Of a stretch of 15,753 bases of DNA, positions 1-9,100 are shown piece by piece (the first letter of the stretch is position 1; each line of letters begins with the position of its first letter). Source of the DNA: Byssothecium circinans. Lineage: Eukaryota; Ascomycota; Dothideomycetes; Pleosporales; Massarinaceae. Both the position numbers and the translations under genes were made by a program. A model generated the notes under the pieces. That model had not been told where the DNA came from. It ran no database searches and was given only the letters and a program-made list of their open reading frames with translations. The stretch is from NCBI GenBank assembly GCA_010015675.1, contig ML976977.1, positions 1,012,739 through 1,028,491 of the forward strand, given 5' to 3'.

Positions 1-300
1 TCCCTACGCTAATTCTCTAATAGGTCTAGGCTGCACGCTAAAATTTTAGTGCTAATAGGTATATTATATATATATAAACTAGCTCTAAAGTTATTATAAC
101 TTATTTAGCTAGTTTAGTAGGTATTTATACGCTATATATTAAAAGTTGCCTAGTATTCTCTATACCTATATAGCTTACTAAGCTATTAGAAATCCTAAAA
201 TATTTTTTTATAATCCTTTTTATCTATATTATATATATCTATATTTAAAATTTCAGCTTAATAGCTCTAGTATTTAAATTGTTATTAAAGGTTAAATGTT
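1..300. other. RIP-like AT-rich DNA, no gene
   Basis: This stretch is very AT-rich, full of TA steps and poor in CA and TG dinucleotides, which is the pattern left by repeat-induced point mutation in fungi. No reading frame of useful length and no recognisable protein remains in it. It may be part of a second, older repeat that lies next to the Tc1/mariner remnant, or the outer part of the same mutated block. I cannot name the element. Confidence 0.6.
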
Positions 301-357
301 TGATTTTCCGCCAAGCAAAAAGTGGCCGCTTCGATGGTGTGGCCGCTTCGATAGTGC
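301..357. repeat. GC-rich patch with a 14-bp direct repeat, possible transposon end
   Basis: A short GC-rich island interrupts the RIP-degraded DNA. It contains the 14-mer GTGGCCGCTTCGAT twice, at 322-335 and 339-352, a period of 17 bp. The patch keeps CG, CA and TG dinucleotides that are scarce on both sides. It lies just outside the 3' end of the degraded transposase (stop near 392), where the terminal inverted repeat of a Tc1/mariner element is expected. I found no inverted copy near 1450-1610, so the terminal-repeat reading is only a suggestion. Confidence 0.45.
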
Positions 358-391
358 TTTACGTTATATAAAATAATATTTAATTACTACT

Positions 392-1447
392 TTATCCGCC
401 TACCCCTAGCTATCTCTACTACTTTATATGCTTACCCCTAGCCTAAATTACTACCTAGTAATAATTTCTTATCTCTCTAATATACTTAGTATACTTATTA
501 ACCTAAATTTTCTCCTACTCTTCTATAAGATACTGCTATTGCTCTTCCTCTAAATATAGGAATTGCTTTAATACTTAATATTTAAGTAGTCTCTATACGT
601 TTTTAATAGGGTTTAGATCTAGTAAGTTTAAAGGCTAGCCCTTAGCCTTCCTAATACCTAAGGCTTAATAGGCTAAGGTAGTAGCCTTAGAGCTATAAAT
701 AAAGCAGTTATCCTCTATATAAATAAGCTACTTACCCTACTACTCCTTATATTTCTAGAGAGCTTAAATATAGGGTAGAATTTAACGTATATATATATTA
801 GAATTAATTATTCCTTTCTCTAAGAGCTACTCCTTTTTAAACTAAATTAAAGGACCTTTTTAGTATTAAGAGGTTATCCCCTATATGTAGCTAGCTAAGT
901 AGTCCTTAAACTTAGGGACGTAGCAGCTAGGTAGGTATTTCTCCTCTACCTTCCTAGTTACCTAAATCTCTCTATACCTAAGAACTATTAATATCTTATC
1001 CCTTTAGCCTACTCTATCCTACTACTCTTTAGTCTAATTAAGGTACTCCTAAGCCTATTTTAAGCAGCCTTCTATATACTCTAGCGTGAGAAATGGCTTC
1101 TCTATAGCCTTATAGTAGTAATATAGCTCCTTCTTAAAGGCCTTAATAAGCGTACGCTAGCAGGCCTAAATACCTAGCTCTTAAGCAATCTCTTTATAAG
1201 TCTTTTACCTCTGCTTAGTGTTCTAAGTAGTATAACAGACTAGGAGGATTTAAAGCAGAGTAGATATTTTAGAAGGATAGCCCTTAGGCTTTAATAGTAT
1301 CGTAGGGGTGTTAAGGTAGTTAGTAATAGTAGAGTAAGGGATCCTAAGCTTCTACGCAATCTCTTTATATAGGTAGCCCTCTTCTCTAAAGGTCTATATT
1401 TAAACGCATTCTTTATATGTAAGGCGGCGATTTAGTGTTTTTAGCAT
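392..1447 (-). pseudogene. RIP-degraded Tc1/mariner-family transposase
   Basis: Read on the minus strand from the ATG at 1447, one uninterrupted frame of about 352 codons runs to a TAA at 392-394. It carries roughly 39 internal stop codons, mostly TAG and TAA where Trp, Gln or Arg codons would be expected, but no frameshift. The N-terminus keeps a Tc1-type helix-turn-helix pattern (RRLTYKECV, FREEGYLYKEIA, then a PSKIS-like motif). The C-terminal half keeps the DDE-region signatures KGPLI, IEDN, a TTLAYxALGIRK segment, LLDLNPIKNV and RLLKY. This matches fungal Tc1/mariner transposases of about 350 residues, where the last acidic residue sits in the SPDLNPIENVW motif. The surrounding TA-rich, CA/TG-poor composition is typical of RIP. 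The gene is dead and could at most have been mobilised in trans. Confidence 0.87.
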
Positions 1448-1451
1448 AGCA

Positions 1452-1526
1452 ATTAGTATAGTATAGAAGGATTAGTGTAGTATAGAAGGATTAGTATAGT
1501 ATAGAAGGATTAGTATAGTATAGAAG
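1452..1526. repeat. 19-bp tandem repeat, four copies
   Basis: The unit ATTAGTATAGTATAGAAGG is repeated head to tail at 1452-1470, 1471-1489, 1490-1508 and 1509-1526; the last copy lacks its final G. The second copy differs by one base (GTGTAG for GTATAG). The array lies immediately upstream of the start codon of the dead transposase, in the 5' untranslated or subterminal part of that element. There are no spacers, so it is a minisatellite-like array and not a CRISPR. Confidence 0.85.
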
Positions 1527-2121
1527 CGTAGTATAGAGAATTAGGGTAGAATTTAGTACCTCTAATTACTAGTAAAACGCTTATAAAACAAGGTACTTAA
1601 TTCTAGCAACTTCCATGCACGGGCCTTTCGCCACTAAACCTCGGGTCAGGCCGTTCATGGGGGGGCCTTGTAGACGCGACAGAAAATCGTACCATGTTGG
1701 TGAATCGACGATGAGAGAGCGAGAAGAAGGATGACGCCTAACACCATTACAGTATTAAAACCGTATTGTACGATATCGGGGCTAAAAGCCCTGGAAAGCC
1801 CGACATGCCCATCACGTGCTCGTCCCAAACATTAGGGGAAACCCAGCGAACACAACTAGGCCTCTTCAACGGTGAACCCCCAAGCATCCCGCCGTAAAAG
1901 CGCCAGCGAAAAAGAAAACAACAACCCAGCCTAGAATCCTTCCCTCACCGATCAGGAAAACCATAAACCACACCCCAACGCCCCGTTAGAGGGTAATTAC
2001 TAATTATGTGAGCTCATGCTCATTAAACATCTGACACCTGATAACTGACACTGGCCCAGCAAATCATTCGCCGATGCCAAATATTGGGTTTTGTCACTTG
2101 GTGTGATGAGAATTTGAATTT

Positions 2122-2133
2122 CGAGCACGTTCT

Positions 2134-2197
<64 letters not shown>

Positions 2198-2204
2198 GTG
2201 CTCG
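2122..2204. repeat. (CA)30 microsatellite flanked by 9-bp inverted repeats
   Basis: Positions 2135-2194 are a perfect run of 30 CA units. On its left the 9-mer CGAGCACGT lies at 2122-2130, and its exact reverse complement ACGTGCTCG lies at 2196-2204. Both strands are open through the repeat, giving poly-Thr/His or poly-Cys/Val frames that are not genes. Such a long uninterrupted dinucleotide run is expected to vary in length between strains. Confidence 0.95.
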
Positions 2205-3507
2205 TGCTTCAATCTCTGACATCTGGACCGTTGCTTTGCCGTTCTACTGGCCCACAACCTCGTCGACTTCCACATCCCCCCTCCCGACACGACCTCGCGT
2301 GGAATACTCCGTATTGTGCCGTATGTTTTATATAGACGCCTGCGATCGCCTGCGTCTTGCTATGAACTCTATTCCTCACGTATACTCAGGGTCCTCAACA
2401 CAGGGTCGGAGAAAGGGGGGAGGTGCATGATTCGTGCAATTCTTTGTGATGCTGATCTTGGCAAAAGGGATGTGAGGCTGGGACCTCGGTATTGGGCTTT
2501 GGTTGGCGAGGATAATGGACTGGGCCCCCTGGACCCCGAAACTGAAACTTGAGACTGCCGAGGCTTGGCATGCTTGCTTCTGCGTGGGATGGAGGTTCAA
2601 GCATGAACTGCCTTTGAGAGAGAACTCCGCGGGATATCGTGTTGGATGTTGGATGATGGATGATATAGGTAGGCGGCTTTAGGTGAGTTGAGCGTTAGGT
2701 TCGGGACTTGTGCCTGCCTTAGTGGAAGCCCTGGAGTGGTTTGAGGTCGAGAAAGGTGTGGGTGTGGCTTGAGTCAACACCTACATCACAACGCGGTGCG
2801 CAGAGCGCAACACGCGCTTCTTCAATATTGACATCTTCAGCTTCACTGAGAAGAAAATGAAGCGTGAAGCGAATCGCTTCCTGCGACCCTCTCCTCCGCC
2901 TCACTTCTTCTTCGAGCGAGATGCAGCGGAGTCATCGCAACTACAGGGGAAGTACCTCTAGCATCAACTGCCGCTCAACTCAATTCGCACATATCACTAT
3001 CTATTTGCAGGTTGGAAGTTTCCTCTTCGAGTCTTTGTTTTGCTGCGGTTTCCTTCTCTCTCTGTCTCACATCTCTGCCGCGCCTTGCCATATTCATCCT
3101 CGTCGCCATCTATATCATCCACGAATTCCAAATCTCTGTCTAAGGTATATCGCCGTGTGAATATGATTCAGATCCCGTTTCTTCTTTCCGATCGGCCAAA
3201 ACATGGCAGATATCGTGCACGTACTTTGGTAAGCATGTATCAAATAGCAATGGCCCAGACACCGCCTTAATCAAGCGACACCTAACGCCTCAACACCCAG
3301 ATGAGGATGGGAAAAGAAATGCCGAACTGGACACGGAGGAGTCCCCACTGCATAAGATAGCATGGCGTGGAGGCGTAGCGAAGTCCCCATCTCATCGACT
3401 TGTGTCTCACTTTGTCTCCACTCTGCACGACATCATAACGCATCACATCGCATCTCATCATATCGATCTTCATTATTCCTCGTGGGGGGATTCCAGCGAG
3501 ATTAGGC

Positions 3508-3521
3508 GCCGGTATACCGGC
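3508..3521. other. Perfect 14-bp palindrome
   Basis: GCCGGTATACCGGC is identical to its own reverse complement. It contains CCG and CGG triplets six bases apart, a geometry some fungal zinc-cluster regulators can bind. No gene start lies close by, so a regulatory role is not supported by context. Confidence 0.4.
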
Positions 3522-4468
3522 TCGTGGTAGACCTGCAATATGCCGGAAGACGATGTGAATCGGGCTGCAGCTAGATCGTCATATGCGCGTACTGTATATT
3601 TAGCATATCCAAGACACTCACGCGATTATATCATCACTTCATTCCGTTTACAGTATTACACGGGCTCTCGGGGATTCCGAACAGCAAAAGACCGATAGAA
3701 ACAAACTGCGCAATCGATTCCGTGGACGGATATCGGAGTCCATGGCTCCTTTTCTTTTCGTGCAGGATGTCGTGCATGATGATCTCCAACAGCGAACCCA
3801 GTCGTACAGGGTTTTGGTGGGTTTACCGGTGTATAGAAAGGGCTTCTGGGCGGAGCTTGGTGTGTGTAGTTATAAGATCGTGTATAAGGGACTTAGAATC
3901 GTTTTTCGGCGGACTTGGAGATTTAGGTGTTACGCATATTGTAGAAAGTGGGTTAATGGTGGATTCTCTATGGCGGAATTGAACTGCTGTCGACTGCTGT
4001 CTGGGACACAGTCTGGCGGAAATTCAATTCATACGGTCCTCGGAATTGTGCAGAGCAAATCTGATGTGTGATAGGGGATGGGGGCACATATCTCATGGAC
4101 TCGTCTCGTGTCGTTTCCTAAGCGTGGTGTGGTATGTTCATACATTTCATGTCTCTTCGAGGAGCTCTTCCTTCCTTCTTGCAACTACATCATCAATTTA
4201 TCTCGTCACACCTCTGCCAACCTGTCAAGCTCGCTCTCAGGCATAGCAACGGTCGCATCTTCAATCAATCTAGTGGGTATCTAAGAATAAAGAAAGAAAA
4301 AAGGACAAACTCCCCTCTCCCTCCTCTCTCATCCTCTCCATTCCAACCAACGCCGACACACCCCATCAAACCACGCCGCATCTATCGATCCAACAAGCCC
4401 CATACAACACCCCCAGCCCTCTCCAATCCCCAAGCAATTCCCAATCGTCCCACCTCCAACCAACCAAC

Positions 4469-5560
4469 CTAAAAACCCTCCCTACTCCCCCTCTCCCGAT
4501 GAACATGCACAATCCTCACCCTAACCCCCCTCCCACCCTTCCCCCTCTCAATCTCCCTCCCAATCCCCTCCGCAACACTCACACTCCGATGCGTCCCCAA
4601 AACACAACAGACGCTAACCGCTACATCCATCCTCCCCTCCCTGCCTTCCCTCCTCGCTCTCTCCCTCTCCCTCCTCCACCACTCTAAAAGATCCTCCACC
4701 ACCCGACTAACCGCCTTCCGCGCCCTCGCATCCCTCATAACGTATTCCTGTATAACAGACGTGACGCCCGAGTATTGCTCGCACAGGCGTTCGGGCGGTG
4801 GCGTGAACTTGTGGGCGTGGATCGTGTAGAGGTGCGGGGTGTCTGGAGGGAGGTTGTCGGAGAGGATGCGGAGCGCTGCGGTGGTGGTCGGGGTGTGTTT
4901 GAGGGCGTAGGTGAGGATGTGGACGGTTGGGCGGGAGGAGCGGGGTGGAGGGTCAGGTTGGCGAGGACTTCTATGGATTCGGTCGCGGTCGCGAGGGGAT
5001 GGTCGATGCTCGTGGGGGGAAGGGGAGGGAGAGGAGTGTTGTCGGAGGCCTTGGTCGCGCAGTGAGGGCTTTCGGGGGATGTGATGGATATGCGGCGTCG
5101 TGCGTCGAAGGTTGTGGTGACTGGGTCGGTGAGGAAGTTGATGGACGTTTGCTGGTGTATTCGGTCTTCTCGCTGAAAGTCTTTCGTTCTCTGCATGTTG
5201 TCTTCTATGCCTCTCCCTGTCCCTATGCGGCAGCTCGAAGTGTACATGCTTGGTGGGTAAATGTACTTGGTGCGGAACATGCACTGTTCTCACCGGCTGC
5301 GGGATGACCACCGCCCTCGGTCTGCTTCTACCGTGTACTGTTGCTATACCTGGCGGTCTATGGGATCCACGCACTTGCTGAGGTAGGGGCGGTAGATATG
5401 TCGGCCGTTCGATGAAATCATGGTGCTGGCACTCAACTTTCATCGGAAACCCCTGCACAAACGGTGCTTCAGCACCCCATCGACCCTGCTGCGGGGATCG
5501 ACCTCGAGGGTGTCGTCGGTCTTCTTCATCTCGTTGATGGCGACGGTGGTGGTGATGCAT
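4469..5560 (-). CDS. Protein with a RapZ C-terminal-domain-like region, His/Arg/Pro-rich N-terminus
   Basis: This is a 363-residue single-exon frame. The start is the first ATG after an in-frame TGA about 50 bases upstream; a later Met near residue 40 is an alternative. Residues 1-205 are low complexity, rich in His, Arg, Pro and Ser, probably disordered, and begin with a natural MHHHH run. Residues about 211-357 resemble the C-terminal domain of bacterial RapZ/YvcJ proteins. They show an opening strand VHILTYALKH, a segment FTPPPERLCEQYSGV leading to a helix IQEYVM, and the signature LGTHRSVSVAE, equivalent to the GxHRSV motif (His, Arg and Ser at about 324-326), followed by a final strand GVRVRIVHVHRE. 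The P-loop kinase domain of RapZ is absent. In bacteria this domain binds small RNA, but nothing here shows that activity, so the biochemical role is unknown. The 5' end faces the coatomer 3' end across 583 bp. Frames on the other strand at 4775-5307 are most likely shadows of this gene. Confidence 0.62.
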   Translation of the reverse strand: MHHHHRRHQRDEEDRRHPRGRSPQQGRWGAEAPFVQGFPMKVECQHHDFIERPTYLPPLPQQVRGSHRPPGIATVHGRSRPRAVVIPQPVRTVHVPHQVHLPTKHVHFELPHRDRERHRRQHAENERLSARRPNTPANVHQLPHRPSHHNLRRTTPHIHHIPRKPSLRDQGLRQHSSPSPSPHEHRPSPRDRDRIHRSPRQPDPPPRSSRPTVHILTYALKHTPTTTAALRILSDNLPPDTPHLYTIHAHKFTPPPERLCEQYSGVTSVIQEYVMRDARARKAVSRVVEDLLEWWRRERERARREGREGRMDVAVSVCCVLGTHRSVSVAEGIGREIERGKGGRGVRVRIVHVHRERGSREGF

Positions 5561-6143
5561 CGTTTGATCCTTCTTTGTGACCAGGCGCTCCCTAGTCTGA
5601 TCGATGGATCAAAATCGAATGATTGTTTGAACGAGTGTGGTCCTGTAGGTAATAGAGGAATGTTGTAGGTTTGAAGAGAAGCGGTGAAAACTAGGTCAGA
5701 ACAGTGTGATAGGTTTTAGTTTGTCGAGGCCGGTCGAGGATTGGTTCAACACTCATACCGTACCTGACTGTGCGACCCACGGCGGCCTTGTGTTGCTGAG
5801 TCAAACAAATGGTGCAGTCATAACCCACGAAGCTTCGTTACACAGAAGTCAAAGCGTGCGCCATGGCTTTCGAGACGACGGACGCACTTGCTACTCATGA
5901 CCTTGGAACGGAAGTAGGAACGCTTGCTATCGAGACATTGGCAACTCACAAGGTATCACGTGTGAACATTATCTCATTTCGCATTTGGTCAACAAAGAGT
6001 ATTCTCTACAGCATCGCTAGCAAGTATCCTCGCTGTTTCCCACCCGCCTGCACGTCTATGTCGTATCGATATAGGAGCATGGACTGATCGCTCCAATGGC
6101 CAGATACCAAAAGCTGAAGGTCTTTCCGATCGTTCCATCCTTT
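5561..6143. other. Intergenic: upstream region of the RapZ-like gene and 3' region of coatomer alpha
   Basis: Both neighbouring genes are on the minus strand, so this gap must hold the 3' untranslated region and terminator of the coatomer gene and the promoter of the RapZ-like gene. Only short unrecognised frames occur. I see no clear TATA box, polyadenylation hexamer or RNA gene. Confidence 0.5.
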
Positions 6144-9100
6144 TCAACCAACAAGCCTCAGTCCGCTTGCCGGGGCACCAATCTGGCAAACCTCGCAAAT
6201 CTTGCAAACAGTACCCTTGTACTTCGCATGGTATTTTGATCCATCATACGGGCACGCAGCTGATGGGTTACCCTGGTAGATTGGTGTGTATGATGCAGCG
6301 CAGATCTCAAAGTCGGCAAACTGATCAAAGTCAATCTCAATGGTATCGGATGGGTTTCGCTCGGCCACGGTCTTCACTCTCTTGGCCGCCTCCTTCAGCT
6401 TAGCGTTGCCGGTTCGATCGAGCAAGGCGTTGGCAAAGTTGAGCGCCGTGTTCAGTTGACGGTTCTTGTTGGCGAAGTTCATAGCAGCGGATAAGGGTAG
6501 CGATTTGTGTGCTCCTTCTAGCTCGGGAATGGTGAAGTAAGCGGAGAGCTCGAGAGCGCGTTTCCTAGTATCCTCGGGAAGGTTTGAGATGTCGGTGGCA
6601 CCTTGGACTAGGGCACGTCGGGAGAGCTCAATCGACATGGCTAGGCTATATTGGGCTGCGGTGTTGATTGCCTTCTTGGCCTGCACAATCATTAATGATC
6701 TAATTATACATGGTCAAGTTGGGCATACATACCTCTGATAGTTCTGCTTGTGACGAGACAACGTTCACGATTAGGAGATGAAGTAGTTTCTTGAACATAT
6801 TCACACCATCCTGCAGTTGGTTCTTCACCATGGCGGATTTTCCAGTCTGCAATATATCCAGTACTGACTCGAGCTCTTGTGGAATGATGGGAAGGATCTT
6901 CCGAGTGTCGGTCTCATTGACCGTTCTCCGTACGTAGTTTACGAGCGATGGCATATTGGGTGTGGCGGGGAGGAAAGTCCTGGAGGCTTGATAGATCTCC
7001 TCAAAGCGACCCTCAAGAGGCGCGAAGTTGACGGCGCCTATTTGCCGATTAAGAAGCTGCATTGCAGTATCAAAAGAGCCTGCAGCGACATGATCCGCAG
7101 CTAAGGGAGAGTTGCGAGCCCACAGATCCGCCTCACTACTACCTGCGCCGGCTTCGTCGCCTTCTACTTCAACAAAGTCATCCTCGGCTTCAGCTTCTCC
7201 GTCATCACCCATGTCCCAGCCGCCGACATCGTCTTCCTCGTCACCGCCGCCTAGCTCGTCAGCTGCCGCGGCAGGAGCCTCATCGCCTAGGAGATCCTCA
7301 TCTCCGTAGCCATTAGCCGCAGGTTCTTCGATGCTAGTGCCGTCAACTTCACCCAGAAGGGCTTTTTCGAAGACGGTTGAGGAAGCAGCACGTGTCGGCC
7401 AGTTCGCTTTATGTGTGGGTACGATGGGCCTGGGTGGGGAGACGGAGGCGGCAACAGAGGGTATCTTGATCTGATCTTCTGTGACACCGCTTGCTTCTAA
7501 TATGGACTGAGCTTGTTCGTCAAGCCCATGTGCTTTCGCCGTCGCATACGCCAAGGGGTAAAGATCAATTTCCTGGAACATCTCAATGCGATTCTGTACG
7601 TCACCTAGGTAGAGTGCGTTCTGGAACCGAGCAGTCATGTCGCCACGGTGCTCTGCAATCTTCGCCATACGCTTCAGCTTTTCTTGGTCACCAGTCGAGA
7701 GGTAGAGGAACGAGAGTTTGTCGAAGTTGCGGAGCTTCTGGTAGGTCATCTCCACGACTTGATGGTTTCCATGCGCAAGGGCTTCAGAGCTCAGACGCTG
7801 CCAAAGCGTGGGTCGATCCAGCTGCTTGGCCATCTCCACTGCGACATCTAGGTTACCGCATTCAATGGCCAGTTCAAATCGTGTCTGAGGATCCTGAACG
7901 AACTGGAGTGCAATCTCAGGGTAACCCTTCTTCTGCAGGTACGATATAATGCTCTGACCAACAAGACTCGATGTCTTGATGATATTAAGCATTTCATCGT
8001 AGTTGCGCTTGACCAAGGCAAGCTTGAACCGGTATTCTGTGGGGTCGATCTGGAGGACCTTCGGTTTCGCCGCTCGGTCCAAGCAGTACACATTTCGTCC
8101 CTTAACCTTGACCAGATATACCGTGTGCTCCAAAGTTCGAACGATTCCATTGTCTCCGTTCATCAAGCTGTACTTAATGTGGTTCAATGTCGAGTAGAGC
8201 AAAACACCAGCATCGTCCCAGGTTGCGCTCTTGATACGGATAGTTTCGTGTAGGGTGCTAACCTGCTCGAGATTTTTGGTGGCAATAGTCACGTTGTGCT
8301 TGCTCAATAGAGCAACATGAAGGCCATCAGATGACCAGATAACGTACTTGACACCATTGACAGCAAGCTCGGCCAGGTTCTTCTTGGCCTGGATATCGTA
8401 TAGTACAATGTTAGTGGGTGTAATCAATAGTAGGTTGCCAGTGCCGCCGAAGTAAATGTCAGTGGTACCATGCGGAGGCTTGATCGTCTTTGTGGTGGAG
8501 TTGCTGAGATCCTTGATATCGATTTGTTGGTTCGACTGGCTGAACACAGCGAATCGATTCCGGGCAACAAAGACAGCGGAGTTTCCTGGACCACGTTTGG
8601 TGTCCGTAGGCTCAACCGCTCCTGAAGCATCGCGTGGGAGGCTTATGAGCTCATATGTGCCACCATCAGCTGGTGAAATGACGAGGATGGATCGTTCGGC
8701 GGGGTTATAGGAGAGAGTCCGCGGTGGCATCCAAGCACTGCCCAATTTCTTAAGCGAAAGCATTGACGGTGATTCGATGTTCTTCTGGAAGTCATAGGAC
8801 CGGACATGCTTGTCCTTGGTGATGTAGAACAGGTTGTTCTGGTAGACGGCAGACGCTGGACGTTCGCGCTCAAGCTTGAACACCATGACTCCATTGTCGT
8901 GACCAGCAGCGAACAAGTTGATTTCGGGGTGGGCCGCAATCACCCAGAAGCGATCATTCTCCCTCTTGAACGATTGCACCGAAGTCCGTCTGTTGAGATC
9001 CCATACTCGGATTGTCTTGTCTTCGCCAACGGACAAAATCAGGTCCTGGTGAGGGTGGAACAGACATGCAGACGCATTCTGAAAATGCCCTCGGCAGGTA

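Larger units (their letters stand above)
1611..4468. other. Long intergenic region without a recognisable gene
   Basis: Base composition changes abruptly near 1610, from RIP-degraded AT-rich DNA to ordinary balanced sequence. Only short overlapping frames below about 112 codons occur, none with a recognisable domain and several caused by the CA microsatellite. Visible structure includes that microsatellite with flanking inverted repeats, three 7-bp repeats at 2641-2661 (GTTGGAT, GTTGGAT, GATGGAT) and a perfect palindrome at 3508-3521. A pyrimidine-rich tract from about 4290 to 4470 adjoins the 3' end of the next gene. An unrecognised lineage-specific gene cannot be excluded, but nothing supports one. 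Confidence 0.6.

Noticed and set aside
1452..1526. CRISPR-like array
   Set aside because: The 19-bp units are directly adjacent with no spacers, and the DNA is fungal.
1..1610. Mitochondrial or centromeric origin of the AT-rich block
   Set aside because: The TA-rich, CA/TG-depleted pattern together with a transposase frame full of RIP-type stops explains the composition.
2000..2335. Frames with long Cys-Val or Thr-His repeats on both strands
   Set aside because: They are produced by the (CA)30 microsatellite, which is open in several frames; the flanking residues match nothing recognisable.
3722..4071. Two overlapping plus-strand frames of 86 and 109 codons
   Set aside because: No motif, signal peptide or supporting start or splice context, and the two frames overlap each other without either being preferred.
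4735..5307. Open frames on the plus strand and a second minus-strand frame overlapping the RapZ-like gene
   Set aside because: They are low complexity, have no domain, and overlap the frame that shows the RapZ-C motif. GC-skewed sequence keeps several frames open.
5546..5560. MHHHH start of the RapZ-like protein resembling an artificial His tag
   Set aside because: It lies in natural genomic context and is part of a His/Arg-rich stretch that continues through the N-terminus; no vector sequence is visible.
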